A stretch of 8,786 nt of DNA. Origin: Verrucomicrobiota bacterium (GTDB lineage: Bacteria > Verrucomicrobiota > Verrucomicrobiia > Limisphaerales > DSYF01). Of the stretch, positions 1 through 5,685 are shown piece after piece; the first letter of the stretch is position 1, and every line of letters starts with the position of its first letter. The stretch lies in NCBI GenBank assembly GCA_025457725.1, contig JALOTU010000066.1, positions 1-8,786 on the forward strand, given 5' to 3'. The notes under the pieces were generated by a model. It searched no databases and was not told the DNA's origin. It saw only the letters and a list, made by a program, of their open reading frames with translations. The translations under genes and the position numbers were made by a program.

Positions 1-19
1 GACCTGGGTTGAACCATCC

Positions 20-481
20 ATGAAAACCGTCCAAGGCTACCACCTTATCAGACCGGAGGACCTCCACTGGCGGCCGTCCAACCTGATGCGCATTCCGAAC
101 GCGGATTTTCTGGAGCGCACCGGGAGCGAAAATCTCAGTGCGCGCCTGTGGCGCTTGCCGCCCATGAGTGCGAACACCTTGCACAAGCACATCCGACAGG
201 AGGAGTTCTATTTTGTCCTGGAGGGCACGGGCCGCATGCGCGTCGGCGATGAGACCCTGACCGTTCCCCGTTATGGGGGCGTGCTGGTCGGCCCGGACCT
301 GTTGCGCCAGGTGTTCAACGACACCGACGCCGAGGTGCTCTGGCTCATTGTCGGGGCGCCGGAGGAGTTGGAATTCCTGCCTGGTGCCAAGGCCCGGCCG
401 GACATGTCCCTGATCTACCCGACGGACCCGGCGCAGTTGCCCCAGGAACTGGGCGGTGCGCAGTGGCCGCCGAAGGGGTGA
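20..481 (+). CDS. Small single-domain cupin protein
   Basis: This 153-residue protein has a single cupin beta-barrel domain covering roughly residues 40-113. The first cupin motif is clear: His55, His57 and Glu62, followed six residues later by Gly69 (HKHIRQEEFYFVLEG), which are the usual metal ligands of the fold. In the second motif the usual ligand histidine appears to be Arg96, four residues before Asn100 (RQVFN), so the metal site may be incomplete or the protein may bind no catalytic metal. Small cupins of this kind are enzymes, sugar or ligand binders, or sensors; no substrate can be assigned. The ATG at 20 is the first start in the frame, and a short frame ending in TGA at 10-12 precedes it. 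Its stop overlaps the next ATG (TGATG), which suggests translational coupling. The fold call is firm; the function is unknown. Confidence 0.85.
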   Translation: MKTVQGYHLIRPEDLHWRPSNLMRIPNADFLERTGSENLSARLWRLPPMSANTLHKHIRQEEFYFVLEGTGRMRVGDETLTVPRYGGVLVGPDLLRQVFNDTDAEVLWLIVGAPEELEFLPGAKARPDMSLIYPTDPAQLPQELGGAQWPPKG

Positions 482-840
482 TGGCCTGCGAACTGGAGGA
501 GATCGACCAGAGGGGCGACGCGTTCTGGAACAAAGGCGCATCGTCGCCGCCCATGAAGCAGCATCTGGAGCGGCAGGCTGTTCGTGGTCGTGCGCTGGTG
601 CCGGGTTGCGGTCACGGGCACGAGGTGGCACTGGCGGTGGCGCAAGGGATGGATGCCCTTGGATTGGATATCGTACCCACGGGTATTGCGGAAGCGCGCG
701 CATCTTACCCGAAGCTGGCCGAACGCCTCGTGGTGGGCGATCTGTTCAATCCGCCTGCGGGGATGCGCGGCGCCTATCCTGTCGGTGTGCTGATCGGTTT
801 TTTCTGTCACCGCAACTGCAGAAATTGCCGCTCGCACTGA
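481..840 (+). pseudogene. Truncated thiopurine-methyltransferase-like SAM methyltransferase
   Basis: The reading frame from the ATG at 481 begins like TPMT-family class I SAM-dependent methyltransferases: a FWNKG segment near residue 16, then SAM-binding motif I, VPGCGHGHEVALA, at about residues 40-52. An acidic motif II region (LGLDIVPTGIAEAR, about 60-73) and GDLFNPP (about 87-93) follow. After about residue 99 (RGAY, near nt 777) homology stops: where the family has a D-L-V/I-hydrophobic strand and the rest of the Rossmann domain, this frame reads PVGVLIGFFCHRNC and ends at 840. About half of the roughly 200-residue family length is missing, including most of the substrate-binding half, so the product is unlikely to be active. 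A GTG at 463 could add six residues, but the ATG at 481, overlapping the cupin stop, is preferred. See the membrane fragment that begins near 795 in another frame. Confidence 0.7.
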
Positions 841-971
841 ACTTGTTCTGTGTGTCGTTGATCTTTGTGTGCTGTCTCACCTGGCCGGTGATGCCCCGGC
901 TGACACGCTGGTTTCGCCCTTGGCTGAATCCCAAGCCTTGGGAGGAGGCGAGCGCCTCCCGACGGGCATAA
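795..971 (+). pseudogene. C-terminal fragment of a membrane protein, possibly the COG3224 monooxygenase-like family
   Basis: From about 795 a different frame from the methyltransferase reads RFFLSPQLQKLPLALNLF, then a hydrophobic helix (about LALNLFCVSLIFVCCLTWPVM), then MPRLTRWFRPWLNPKP, ending in TAA at 969-971. From memory, a single late transmembrane helix followed by MPxLTRxxRxWL matches the C-terminus of membrane-anchored antibiotic-biosynthesis-monooxygenase-domain proteins (COG3224). No N-terminal domain or start codon belonging to it is present; upstream in the same frame is only the shadow of the methyltransferase gene. The simplest reading is that a deletion or rearrangement joined the front of one gene to the tail of another, with the junction near 775-800. 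The membrane helix is directly visible; the family name is less certain. Confidence 0.55.
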
Positions 972-1018
972 GCCTCTGAACGGAGTCCCCCCGGTGTTCA
1001 CGCACCGTTACGGTTTTG

Positions 1019-1043
1019 TGCACAGAAATGCACAGAAATGCAC
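1019..1043 (+). repeat. Short tandem repeat, 10-bp unit, 2.5 copies
   Basis: The unit TGCACAGAAA occurs at 1019-1028 and 1029-1038, followed by a partial TGCAC at 1039-1043. It lies in the 113-bp gap between the membrane-protein fragment and the DUF5069 gene, about 40 bp before the DUF5069 ATG. Because TGCA is self-complementary, the copies also form small palindromes. It could be an operator-like pair of sites or simple slippage; nothing in the sequence decides between them. Confidence 0.6.
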
Positions 1044-1084
1044 TTCACTTGAGGGCCGGATTCAGGGATGCTCCGGTCAAGATT

Positions 1085-1549
1085 ATGGCACTACCCTATC
1101 CCACCCTCATTTCCGGCCTGCGCAGCCCTTCGGATCAAGTCAACGGCATCGTTTACTTCGGTCGCATGCTGGACAAGATCCGGCTGGCCGCTACGGGAAA
1201 GCTGCCGGAAGGCTGGCAGGCGGCGCGGGGCACTGCCATGAAGGGCAGTTTCGATTGGCGCTGCTGCCAGTTTCTCGGGATTGATTACGCCGCGCTCGAG
1301 GCCGAGACGATCCGGGGCGGCAAGAGCGATGTGGAATTGCTCGAGTGGGTTTTCCAGCACGGTCGCCAGCCGGACGACCAGGAGATTGAAGTATGGAATG
1401 CCTTCATGACCAAGCGTGGCTGGCGCGATGGCGCCACGCAGCGCTTGAACGAGCGATTGGCTGAAATCGGTCTCCCGCCCGGCACCGTGCAGACCATGTT
1501 TGAGTTCATCGATCTTGACGAGGGCAGGCTCAAGATCGGGAAATCTTGA
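1085..1549 (+). CDS. DUF5069 domain-containing protein
   Basis: This is a soluble 154-residue protein with no signal peptide or membrane segment. The N-terminal LRSPSDQVNGIVYFGRMLDKIRLAATGKL (about residues 12-40) matches the characteristic opening of DUF5069, a family of unknown function that I associate with Verrucomicrobiota, Planctomycetota and related bacteria. The remainder carries the family's D-x-R...FLGID segment (about residues 57-67) and a helical C-terminal half (GGKSDVELLEWVF, about 78-90). The ATG at 1085 is chosen because the homology starts almost at once; an in-frame ATG at 1016 would add 23 residues encoded by the tandem repeat, which look non-coding. No Shine-Dalgarno sequence is obvious. 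The family assignment is fairly sure; the cellular role is unknown. Confidence 0.82.
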   Translation: MALPYPTLISGLRSPSDQVNGIVYFGRMLDKIRLAATGKLPEGWQAARGTAMKGSFDWRCCQFLGIDYAALEAETIRGGKSDVELLEWVFQHGRQPDDQEIEVWNAFMTKRGWRDGATQRLNERLAEIGLPPGTVQTMFEFIDLDEGRLKIGKS

Positions 1550-1559
1550 CTCAGGCAGC

Positions 1560-1624
1560 ATCCGCCGGGGTGTGTCCATCAGCGCCCGCAGCGGTTCCGC
1601 ACGCCGGCGTGAAGGGCGGCGGAT
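1560..1624. repeat. Inverted repeats downstream of the DUF5069 gene
   Basis: The spacer after the DUF5069 stop contains the perfect 12-bp palindrome CACGCCGGCGTG at 1600-1611. A 7-bp outer inverted repeat flanks it, ATCCGCC at 1560-1566 and GGCGGAT at 1618-1624. The transcript could fold into a stem around this region, but no run of T follows, so it is not a classical intrinsic terminator. It may act in termination, mRNA stability or protein binding; the sequence does not say which. Confidence 0.4.
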
Positions 1625-1685
1625 ATTTCCTGGGATTTCAATGCTCGTGCCGCTCGATCCAATCTGGCAAACTGACTCGCACGAC

Positions 1686-1835
1686 ATGCCAAAACCAAAT
1701 TATCAGTTTGAAAAACGCCGCCGGGAATTGGACAAGAAAGCCAAGAAAGAGGAGAAGCGCCGTAAGAAGCTCAAGTCCGACCGCTCTTCCGCCCCCACGC
1801 CCAATCAGGCTCCCGGCCGGGCTCCGCAAACTTAA
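1686..1835 (+). CDS. Small lysine/arginine-rich conserved protein (49 aa)
   Basis: The ATG at 1686 opens a 49-residue frame beginning MPKPNYQFEKRRRELDKKAK. Residues 8-31 are a highly charged Lys/Arg/Glu stretch, probably one long helix, and the tail is Pro/Ser/Ala-rich and likely disordered. Small proteins starting with a near-identical (M)PKPNY-FEKR-REL-KK pattern recur in annotated bacterial genomes as short hypothetical proteins, which is why I accept it as a gene despite its size; that is from memory and not checked. It sits 40 bp upstream of the rhlE helicase on the same strand, and its basic, RNA-binding-like character would suit a shared transcript, but that is inference. Longer in-frame extensions upstream to 1500 overlap the DUF5069 gene and do not look coding. 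Confidence 0.65.
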   Translation: MPKPNYQFEKRRRELDKKAKKEEKRRKKLKSDRSSAPTPNQAPGRAPQT

Positions 1836-1875
1836 TTGCGTGCTATTGCCTCCGCTCCTGTTAGGTTGAGCGGCC

Positions 1876-3009
1876 ATGCCATTTCGTGCTTTAGGTCTTG
1901 GGGCCAGAATACTTCAGGCGGTGCAGGAGGCCGGTTACACCGAGCCGACCCCCATCCAGACGGCGGCCATCCCGCAGATCCTTGCGGGACATGATCTGAT
2001 TGGGATCGCGCAGACCGGCACCGGCAAGACCGCGGCCTTTACGCTGCCCATCCTGACGAAGCTGGCCGTGCAACCCGGGGCCGGGGGGCGCGGCACGCGG
2101 ATGTTGGTGGTCGCGCCCACCCGCGAACTGGCGGTGCAGATCGAGGAAAACATCCGCCTGTACGGCAGACACCTGCCCTTGAGTGTGGCGACGGTGTTCG
2201 GCGGGGTGGGGGAACAGCCGCAAATCCGCGCTTTGCAAGCGGGGACGCATGTCATTGTCGCCTGTCCAGGACGACTGCTGGATCTGATGCGCCGGGGCAA
2301 CGGTGACTTCTCCGGACTTCAGTTCCTGGTATTGGACGAAGCCGATCGGATGCTCGACATGGGTTTCCTGCCCTCGATTCGTCAGATTGTGCGGCAGCTG
2401 CCCCGGAAACGCCAGACACTGCTGTTTTCCGCGACCCTCTCGCAGGAAATCGAAGCACTCACCCACGAATTCCAACACGCACCCAAACGGGTGCAAATCG
2501 GACGTCGGTCCAATCCGGCCGAGACGGTCACGCAGCTGGTGTATGAGGTGCCCAAGCACTTGAAGTCCGGCCTGCTGTTCCATCTTCTGGGCGACCCGCA
2601 GATGGACATGGTGCTGGTGTTCTCACGCATGAAACACGGGGCGGACCGGATCGCGCGGCAACTGGAGCGGAAGGGGATTCGGACGGCGACGCTGCACTCG
2701 AACCGTTCCCAGAGCCAGCGCCTGCGGGCGCTCAAGGATTTCAAATCCGGCGCCGTGCGCGTGCTGGTGGCCACGGACATCGCCGCGCGGGGCATTGATG
2801 TGGATGGGATTTCGCACGTGGTGAATTACGACTTCCCGCTGCACCCGGAGGATTACGTCCATCGCATCGGCCGGACGGGCCGGGCCAAGGAAATTGGCGA
2901 CGCCATCAGTTTCGTGACCCCCGAGGATCAGGCCGATCTGCGGGCCGTGGAACGGTTCATTGGCCGGGGCATCGTGCGCAAGCGCGCGGAGTTGCCCGCC
3001 AAGGGGTGA
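1876..3009 (+). CDS. rhlE: DEAD-box ATP-dependent RNA helicase, RhlE subfamily
   Basis: This 377-residue protein carries the full DEAD-box motif set: Q-motif region with PTPIQ (25-28 region), motif I AQTGTGKT (45-52), Ia PTRELA (81-86), GG (109-110), Ib PGRL (131-134), II DEAD (154-157), III SAT (185-187), IV VLVFSR (246-251), V ATDIAARGID (299-308) and VI HRIGRTGRA (329-337). Its opening, MPFRALGLGARILQAVQEAG, closely resembles the start of RhlE proteins. It should use ATP to unwind or remodel short RNA duplexes, with RhlE relatives acting in ribosome maturation, RNA decay and cold adaptation. Residue 130 before PGRL is Cys where Thr is usual. The C-terminal extension is very short, about 40 residues past motif VI ending in basic RKR, so it lacks the long tail many homologues have. 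It converges on the LysR-type gene with 24 bp between stops and no visible terminator. Confidence 0.95.
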   Translation: MPFRALGLGARILQAVQEAGYTEPTPIQTAAIPQILAGHDLIGIAQTGTGKTAAFTLPILTKLAVQPGAGGRGTRMLVVAPTRELAVQIEENIRLYGRHLPLSVATVFGGVGEQPQIRALQAGTHVIVACPGRLLDLMRRGNGDFSGLQFLVLDEADRMLDMGFLPSIRQIVRQLPRKRQTLLFSATLSQEIEALTHEFQHAPKRVQIGRRSNPAETVTQLVYEVPKHLKSGLLFHLLGDPQMDMVLVFSRMKHGADRIARQLERKGIRTATLHSNRSQSQRLRALKDFKSGAVRVLVATDIAARGIDVDGISHVVNYDFPLHPEDYVHRIGRTGRAKEIGDAISFVTPEDQADLRAVERFIGRGIVRKRAELPAKG

Positions 3010-3033
3010 AGGGACACTGGCTGCGTCATTCCA

Positions 3034-3963
3034 TCAAGACGTTGCGGCGAGTTCCCTGAGCCGGTGGCGGAAGGTTTCGACGATTTCACCCATCCAGGCG
3101 TTCGCGAAGCGTTTGCGCACGGTCAGCGCGTAGTACCTTTCCGCCAACTTTGGAACCCGGCGCATGAACTTGATCCCGGACGATTGCAGTTCGCGTTCGA
3201 CGACAATTTTCGAGATCAGCGCCAGACCTTCCCCGGAAAGCGCCAGCAGGCGCAGCAGCGCCATGTCGTCCACCTCGGCGTGAACGAACGGCTCGATGCC
3301 GGCGTTCGCCAGGATCAAATCGAAGTTCGCACGCACAGCACTTTGACGGCTGGGCAGGAACAGCGGCACATCCCTGAGGAATTTCGGGAAGCTTCCGGGC
3401 GACAATTTCAGCTTCCTTCCCCCGACCAGAAAGACAGGAACTTCGCCGAGCAGGTGGGTGAAAACATTCGGCTCCTGATCGGCACGCAGCGGAATGTTTG
3501 ACAATACCAAGTCCAGCTGGTGCTCGTGCAGCTGTCGCGTGAGCTCGTCCAACGCACCTGCGACGACGACGACTTTCGTCCGCGCGTCGGCGAGAATCGG
3601 TTGAATGAAATCGAACTGGAGGTTTTTCGAGAGCGGCCCGACTGCGCCGATGCGCAGGATGCGCTGCCGGGCCGCGCCTGACTGGCGGAAGCGCGTGATC
3701 AATTCGTGCCCCGTGGTGAAGATTGTCTCGGCGTGCTCCAGGGCGATGCGTCCAGCGTCGGTCAAGTGAAGCTGCTTGCCGCGCCGGTCAAAGAGCGGCT
3801 GGCCAAGCCAGCCTTCCAGCTCCGCGAGCTGTTCGCTCAGGGTGGATTGCGAAACCTTCACTTTTTCCGCCGCCCGCGTCACGCTTCGATGCCGTGCGAT
3901 CATCCAAAAGTGTCGCAGATGGTGGTAATTCAACCATTCCGGGTTTTCGAACGCCGAATTCAT
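3034..3963 (-). CDS. LysR-family transcriptional regulator, NhaR type, divergent to dabBA
   Basis: This 309-residue protein has a winged helix-turn-helix at about residues 14-71 (LNYHHLRHFWMIARHRSVTR, then AAEKVKVSQSTLSEQLAELE, PLFDRRGKQLHLTDAGR) and a LysR effector-binding domain from about residue 100 to the end. The opening LNYHHLRHFW and the EHAETIF...ELI linker helix resemble NhaR, the sodium-responsive activator of the Na+/H+ antiporter gene nhaA, rather than CbbR. It reads away from dabB across a 75-bp spacer holding a T-N11-A palindrome, the classical arrangement in which a LysR protein autoregulates and controls the divergent operon. It is therefore the likely regulator of the DAB genes, although the inducer (Na+, pH, bicarbonate or a metabolite) cannot be read from the sequence. 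The start is the ATG complementary to 3961-3963; no Shine-Dalgarno is visible. Confidence 0.92.
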   Translation of the reverse strand: MNSAFENPEWLNYHHLRHFWMIARHRSVTRAAEKVKVSQSTLSEQLAELEGWLGQPLFDRRGKQLHLTDAGRIALEHAETIFTTGHELITRFRQSGAARQRILRIGAVGPLSKNLQFDFIQPILADARTKVVVVAGALDELTRQLHEHQLDLVLSNIPLRADQEPNVFTHLLGEVPVFLVGGRKLKLSPGSFPKFLRDVPLFLPSRQSAVRANFDLILANAGIEPFVHAEVDDMALLRLLALSGEGLALISKIVVERELQSSGIKFMRRVPKLAERYYALTVRKRFANAWMGEIVETFRHRLRELAATS

Positions 3964-3988
3964 GAAATCGGAATAACCGAACGATAGG

Positions 3989-4003
3989 ATAGTAACAATC
4001 TAT
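3989..4003. promoter_or_regulatory. Candidate LysR-type operator in the divergent regulator/dabB promoter
   Basis: ATAGTAACAATCTAT is a perfect 4-bp inverted repeat (ATAG-N7-CTAT) containing the LysR-type T-N11-A signature (TAGTAACAATCTA). It is in the 75-bp spacer between the two divergent starts, 25 bp from the regulator ATG and 35 bp from the dabB GTG. A second ATAG lies just upstream at 3984-3987, so a half-site repeat is possible. The spacer is markedly AT-rich compared with its surroundings. No confident -35/-10 pair can be called for either direction; TTGTAC at 4004-4009 is a weak -35 candidate toward dabB. Confidence 0.55.
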
Positions 4004-4038
4004 TTGTACGAATACCGGCTGTCCGCTAGGCTGCGGGC

Positions 4039-5685
4039 GTGGTTGAAATCAGCATGCAGCATGACATTCCTCAACTGTTGACCGCGGCACTGGCCGCAGC
4101 CGGACCGATCATCTTGCTGGGCCTTGGCCTGACGCCAGCCGCCTGGCTAAACCGTCAAGGGCAGAAAGCCGCCCGCGCCGCTGCGACGGCCGCCCTGGTC
4201 GCATTGGGATTGGCCCTGGCGGCGAGCCTGTGCCGGGCGGGTTTCGGGCCGGTTGATGTGGTTTGGAGGATCGCCGGGCCATTTCAATTGGGTGTGTATT
4301 TTGACAATCTCTCCGCGATCGTCTTGCTGCTGGTGGCATTCCTGCTCGTGGTGGTGACGCGCTATTCGGTGAATTATCTGGCTGGAAATCCGCAACAGGG
4401 AAGATTCGCCAAGTGGCTGTGCCTCACGGGAGGTTCGGTGCTGGCCATCGTGGTTTCCGGCAACCTGGTTCAACTCGCAGTGGCTTGGACCGCGACCAGC
4501 CTGAGCCTGCATCAATTGCTGGTCTTTTATTCCGACCGCCCCGGCGCGCTGCTGGCCGCACGCAAGAAATTCATCATCAGCCGCCTGGGGGACATCTGTT
4601 TGCTCGCGGTCATCGTGTTGGTCTACCAGCACTTTCATACTTGGAGGTTTTCCGAACTGTTCGCGGCCGCCAGGTTGGCGCATGAAACCGGCCTCGCCAC
4701 CGGGCATTTCACCGTCAGCGCCATCTGCCTCCTGCTTGTCGTCGGGGCGATGTTAAAGTCGGCACAGTTTCCGTTTCACAGCTGGTTGCCGGACACCATG
4801 GAAACGCCAACGCCGGTTTCCGCCCTGATGCATGCGGGCATCATCAATGCCGGCGGGTTTTTGATCATCCGGCTGAATCCACTTGTCACCCTGTCGCCGG
4901 GGGCGCTGTCCACGCTGGCTCTGTTCGGCGCGTTTACGGCGCTGTTCGCCTCCTTGGTTATGCTCACGCACGCCAGCGTCAAGCGGTCGCTGGCCTTCTC
5001 CACCGTGGCGCAGATGGGTTTCATGATGCTGGAATGCGGCCTGGGCGCGTTTGCGCTGGCCACGCTGCATCTGGTGGCGCACTCCCTCTACAAGGCGCAC
5101 GCATTCCTGTCGTCCGGCAGCATGGTGAGTCTCGCCAAATTCGCATGGACACCGACCGGCCAGCCCAATGCGCATCCGTTCACGCTCCTGGCTTCCTTCA
5201 TCGTGGCTGTGGGGTTGACGATCGTCGGCGCCTTGTGCTTTGAGGAGCATTTGCGAGATGAACCAGGATTGCTGGTGTTGGGCAGCGCCTTCGCAATGGC
5301 CCTGGCCTACTCGTTGTGGAGTTTGTGGAGTCAAACGCTGAACCTGAAGCTCGCTGCCTTTGGTGCGGTGTTCGGCGGCGGCATCGTGGTGGTGTTCTTT
5401 GCGTTGCACCAGGTGTTTGGCGAATTGCTGGGCCAGAATGACTGGACGAATTCGCAGCTTGGTTCCTGGCCCGGAATCCTGGTGGCGGCCACCGTGCTGG
5501 CGTTGTTCCTGGGGGTGCTGGTGGTGCAGACCGAGTTGCCGCAATGGACCAGCCGCCCCTGGTTTCAGAAAGTCTACGTCCACGCGCGGAATGGATTTTA
5601 CTTCAACACGCTGGCCAACCGGTTTGTGGCGGCACTCTGGCCGCTAAAGAACGCCTCGAACTCAAATCATGAACGCAACACTTGA
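4039..5685 (+). CDS. dabB: DabB, complex-I-like membrane subunit of the DAB inorganic carbon pump
   Basis: This 548-residue, strongly hydrophobic protein has about 14 predicted membrane segments and a proton-antiporter-M-type core (about residues 120-370) related to NuoL, NuoM and MrpA. The signature at 235-267 (GAMLKSAQFPFHSWLP, then PTPVSALMHAG) includes Lys240, the conserved TM7 lysine of the proton pathway; HASVKRSLAFST with Lys315 and the HSLYKAHAF segment (348-356) follow. The C-terminus FQKVYVHARNGFYFNTLANR is typical of DabB and not of respiratory NuoL. Pairing with DabA settles the identity: DabB is thought to couple the cation gradient to DabA-catalysed CO2-to-bicarbonate conversion at the inner membrane. 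At Trp150 the complex-I glutamate position reads Thr151. The start is a GTG at 4039 with a weak TAGG nine bases before it; an ATG at 4054 is an equally reasonable alternative. It overlaps dabA by 17 bp. Confidence 0.92.
   Translation: MVEISMQHDIPQLLTAALAAAGPIILLGLGLTPAAWLNRQGQKAARAAATAALVALGLALAASLCRAGFGPVDVVWRIAGPFQLGVYFDNLSAIVLLLVAFLLVVVTRYSVNYLAGNPQQGRFAKWLCLTGGSVLAIVVSGNLVQLAVAWTATSLSLHQLLVFYSDRPGALLAARKKFIISRLGDICLLAVIVLVYQHFHTWRFSELFAAARLAHETGLATGHFTVSAICLLLVVGAMLKSAQFPFHSWLPDTMETPTPVSALMHAGIINAGGFLIIRLNPLVTLSPGALSTLALFGAFTALFASLVMLTHASVKRSLAFSTVAQMGFMMLECGLGAFALATLHLVAHSLYKAHAFLSSGSMVSLAKFAWTPTGQPNAHPFTLLASFIVAVGLTIVGALCFEEHLRDEPGLLVLGSAFAMALAYSLWSLWSQTLNLKLAAFGAVFGGGIVVVFFALHQVFGELLGQNDWTNSQLGSWPGILVAATVLALFLGVLVVQTELPQWTSRPWFQKVYVHARNGFYFNTLANRFVAALWPLKNASNSNHERNT

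Noticed and set aside
1091..1687. A 198-codon - strand frame opposite the DUF5069 gene
   Set aside because: The + strand carries a recognisable DUF5069 protein; the - strand product has no recognisable domain.
3010..3033. A bidirectional terminator between the convergent rhlE and lysR-type genes
   Set aside because: The 24-bp gap shows no inverted repeat or T run.
4753..5583. A 276-codon open frame on the - strand inside dabB
   Set aside because: Its His/Gln/Arg-rich translation is the typical antisense of a hydrophobic membrane protein; dabB is clearly the real gene.
4039..5685. Labelling dabB as a respiratory NADH dehydrogenase subunit (nuoL/ndhF)
   Set aside because: No other complex-I genes are present, the C-terminus is DabB-like, and the partner gene is a DUF2309 DabA.
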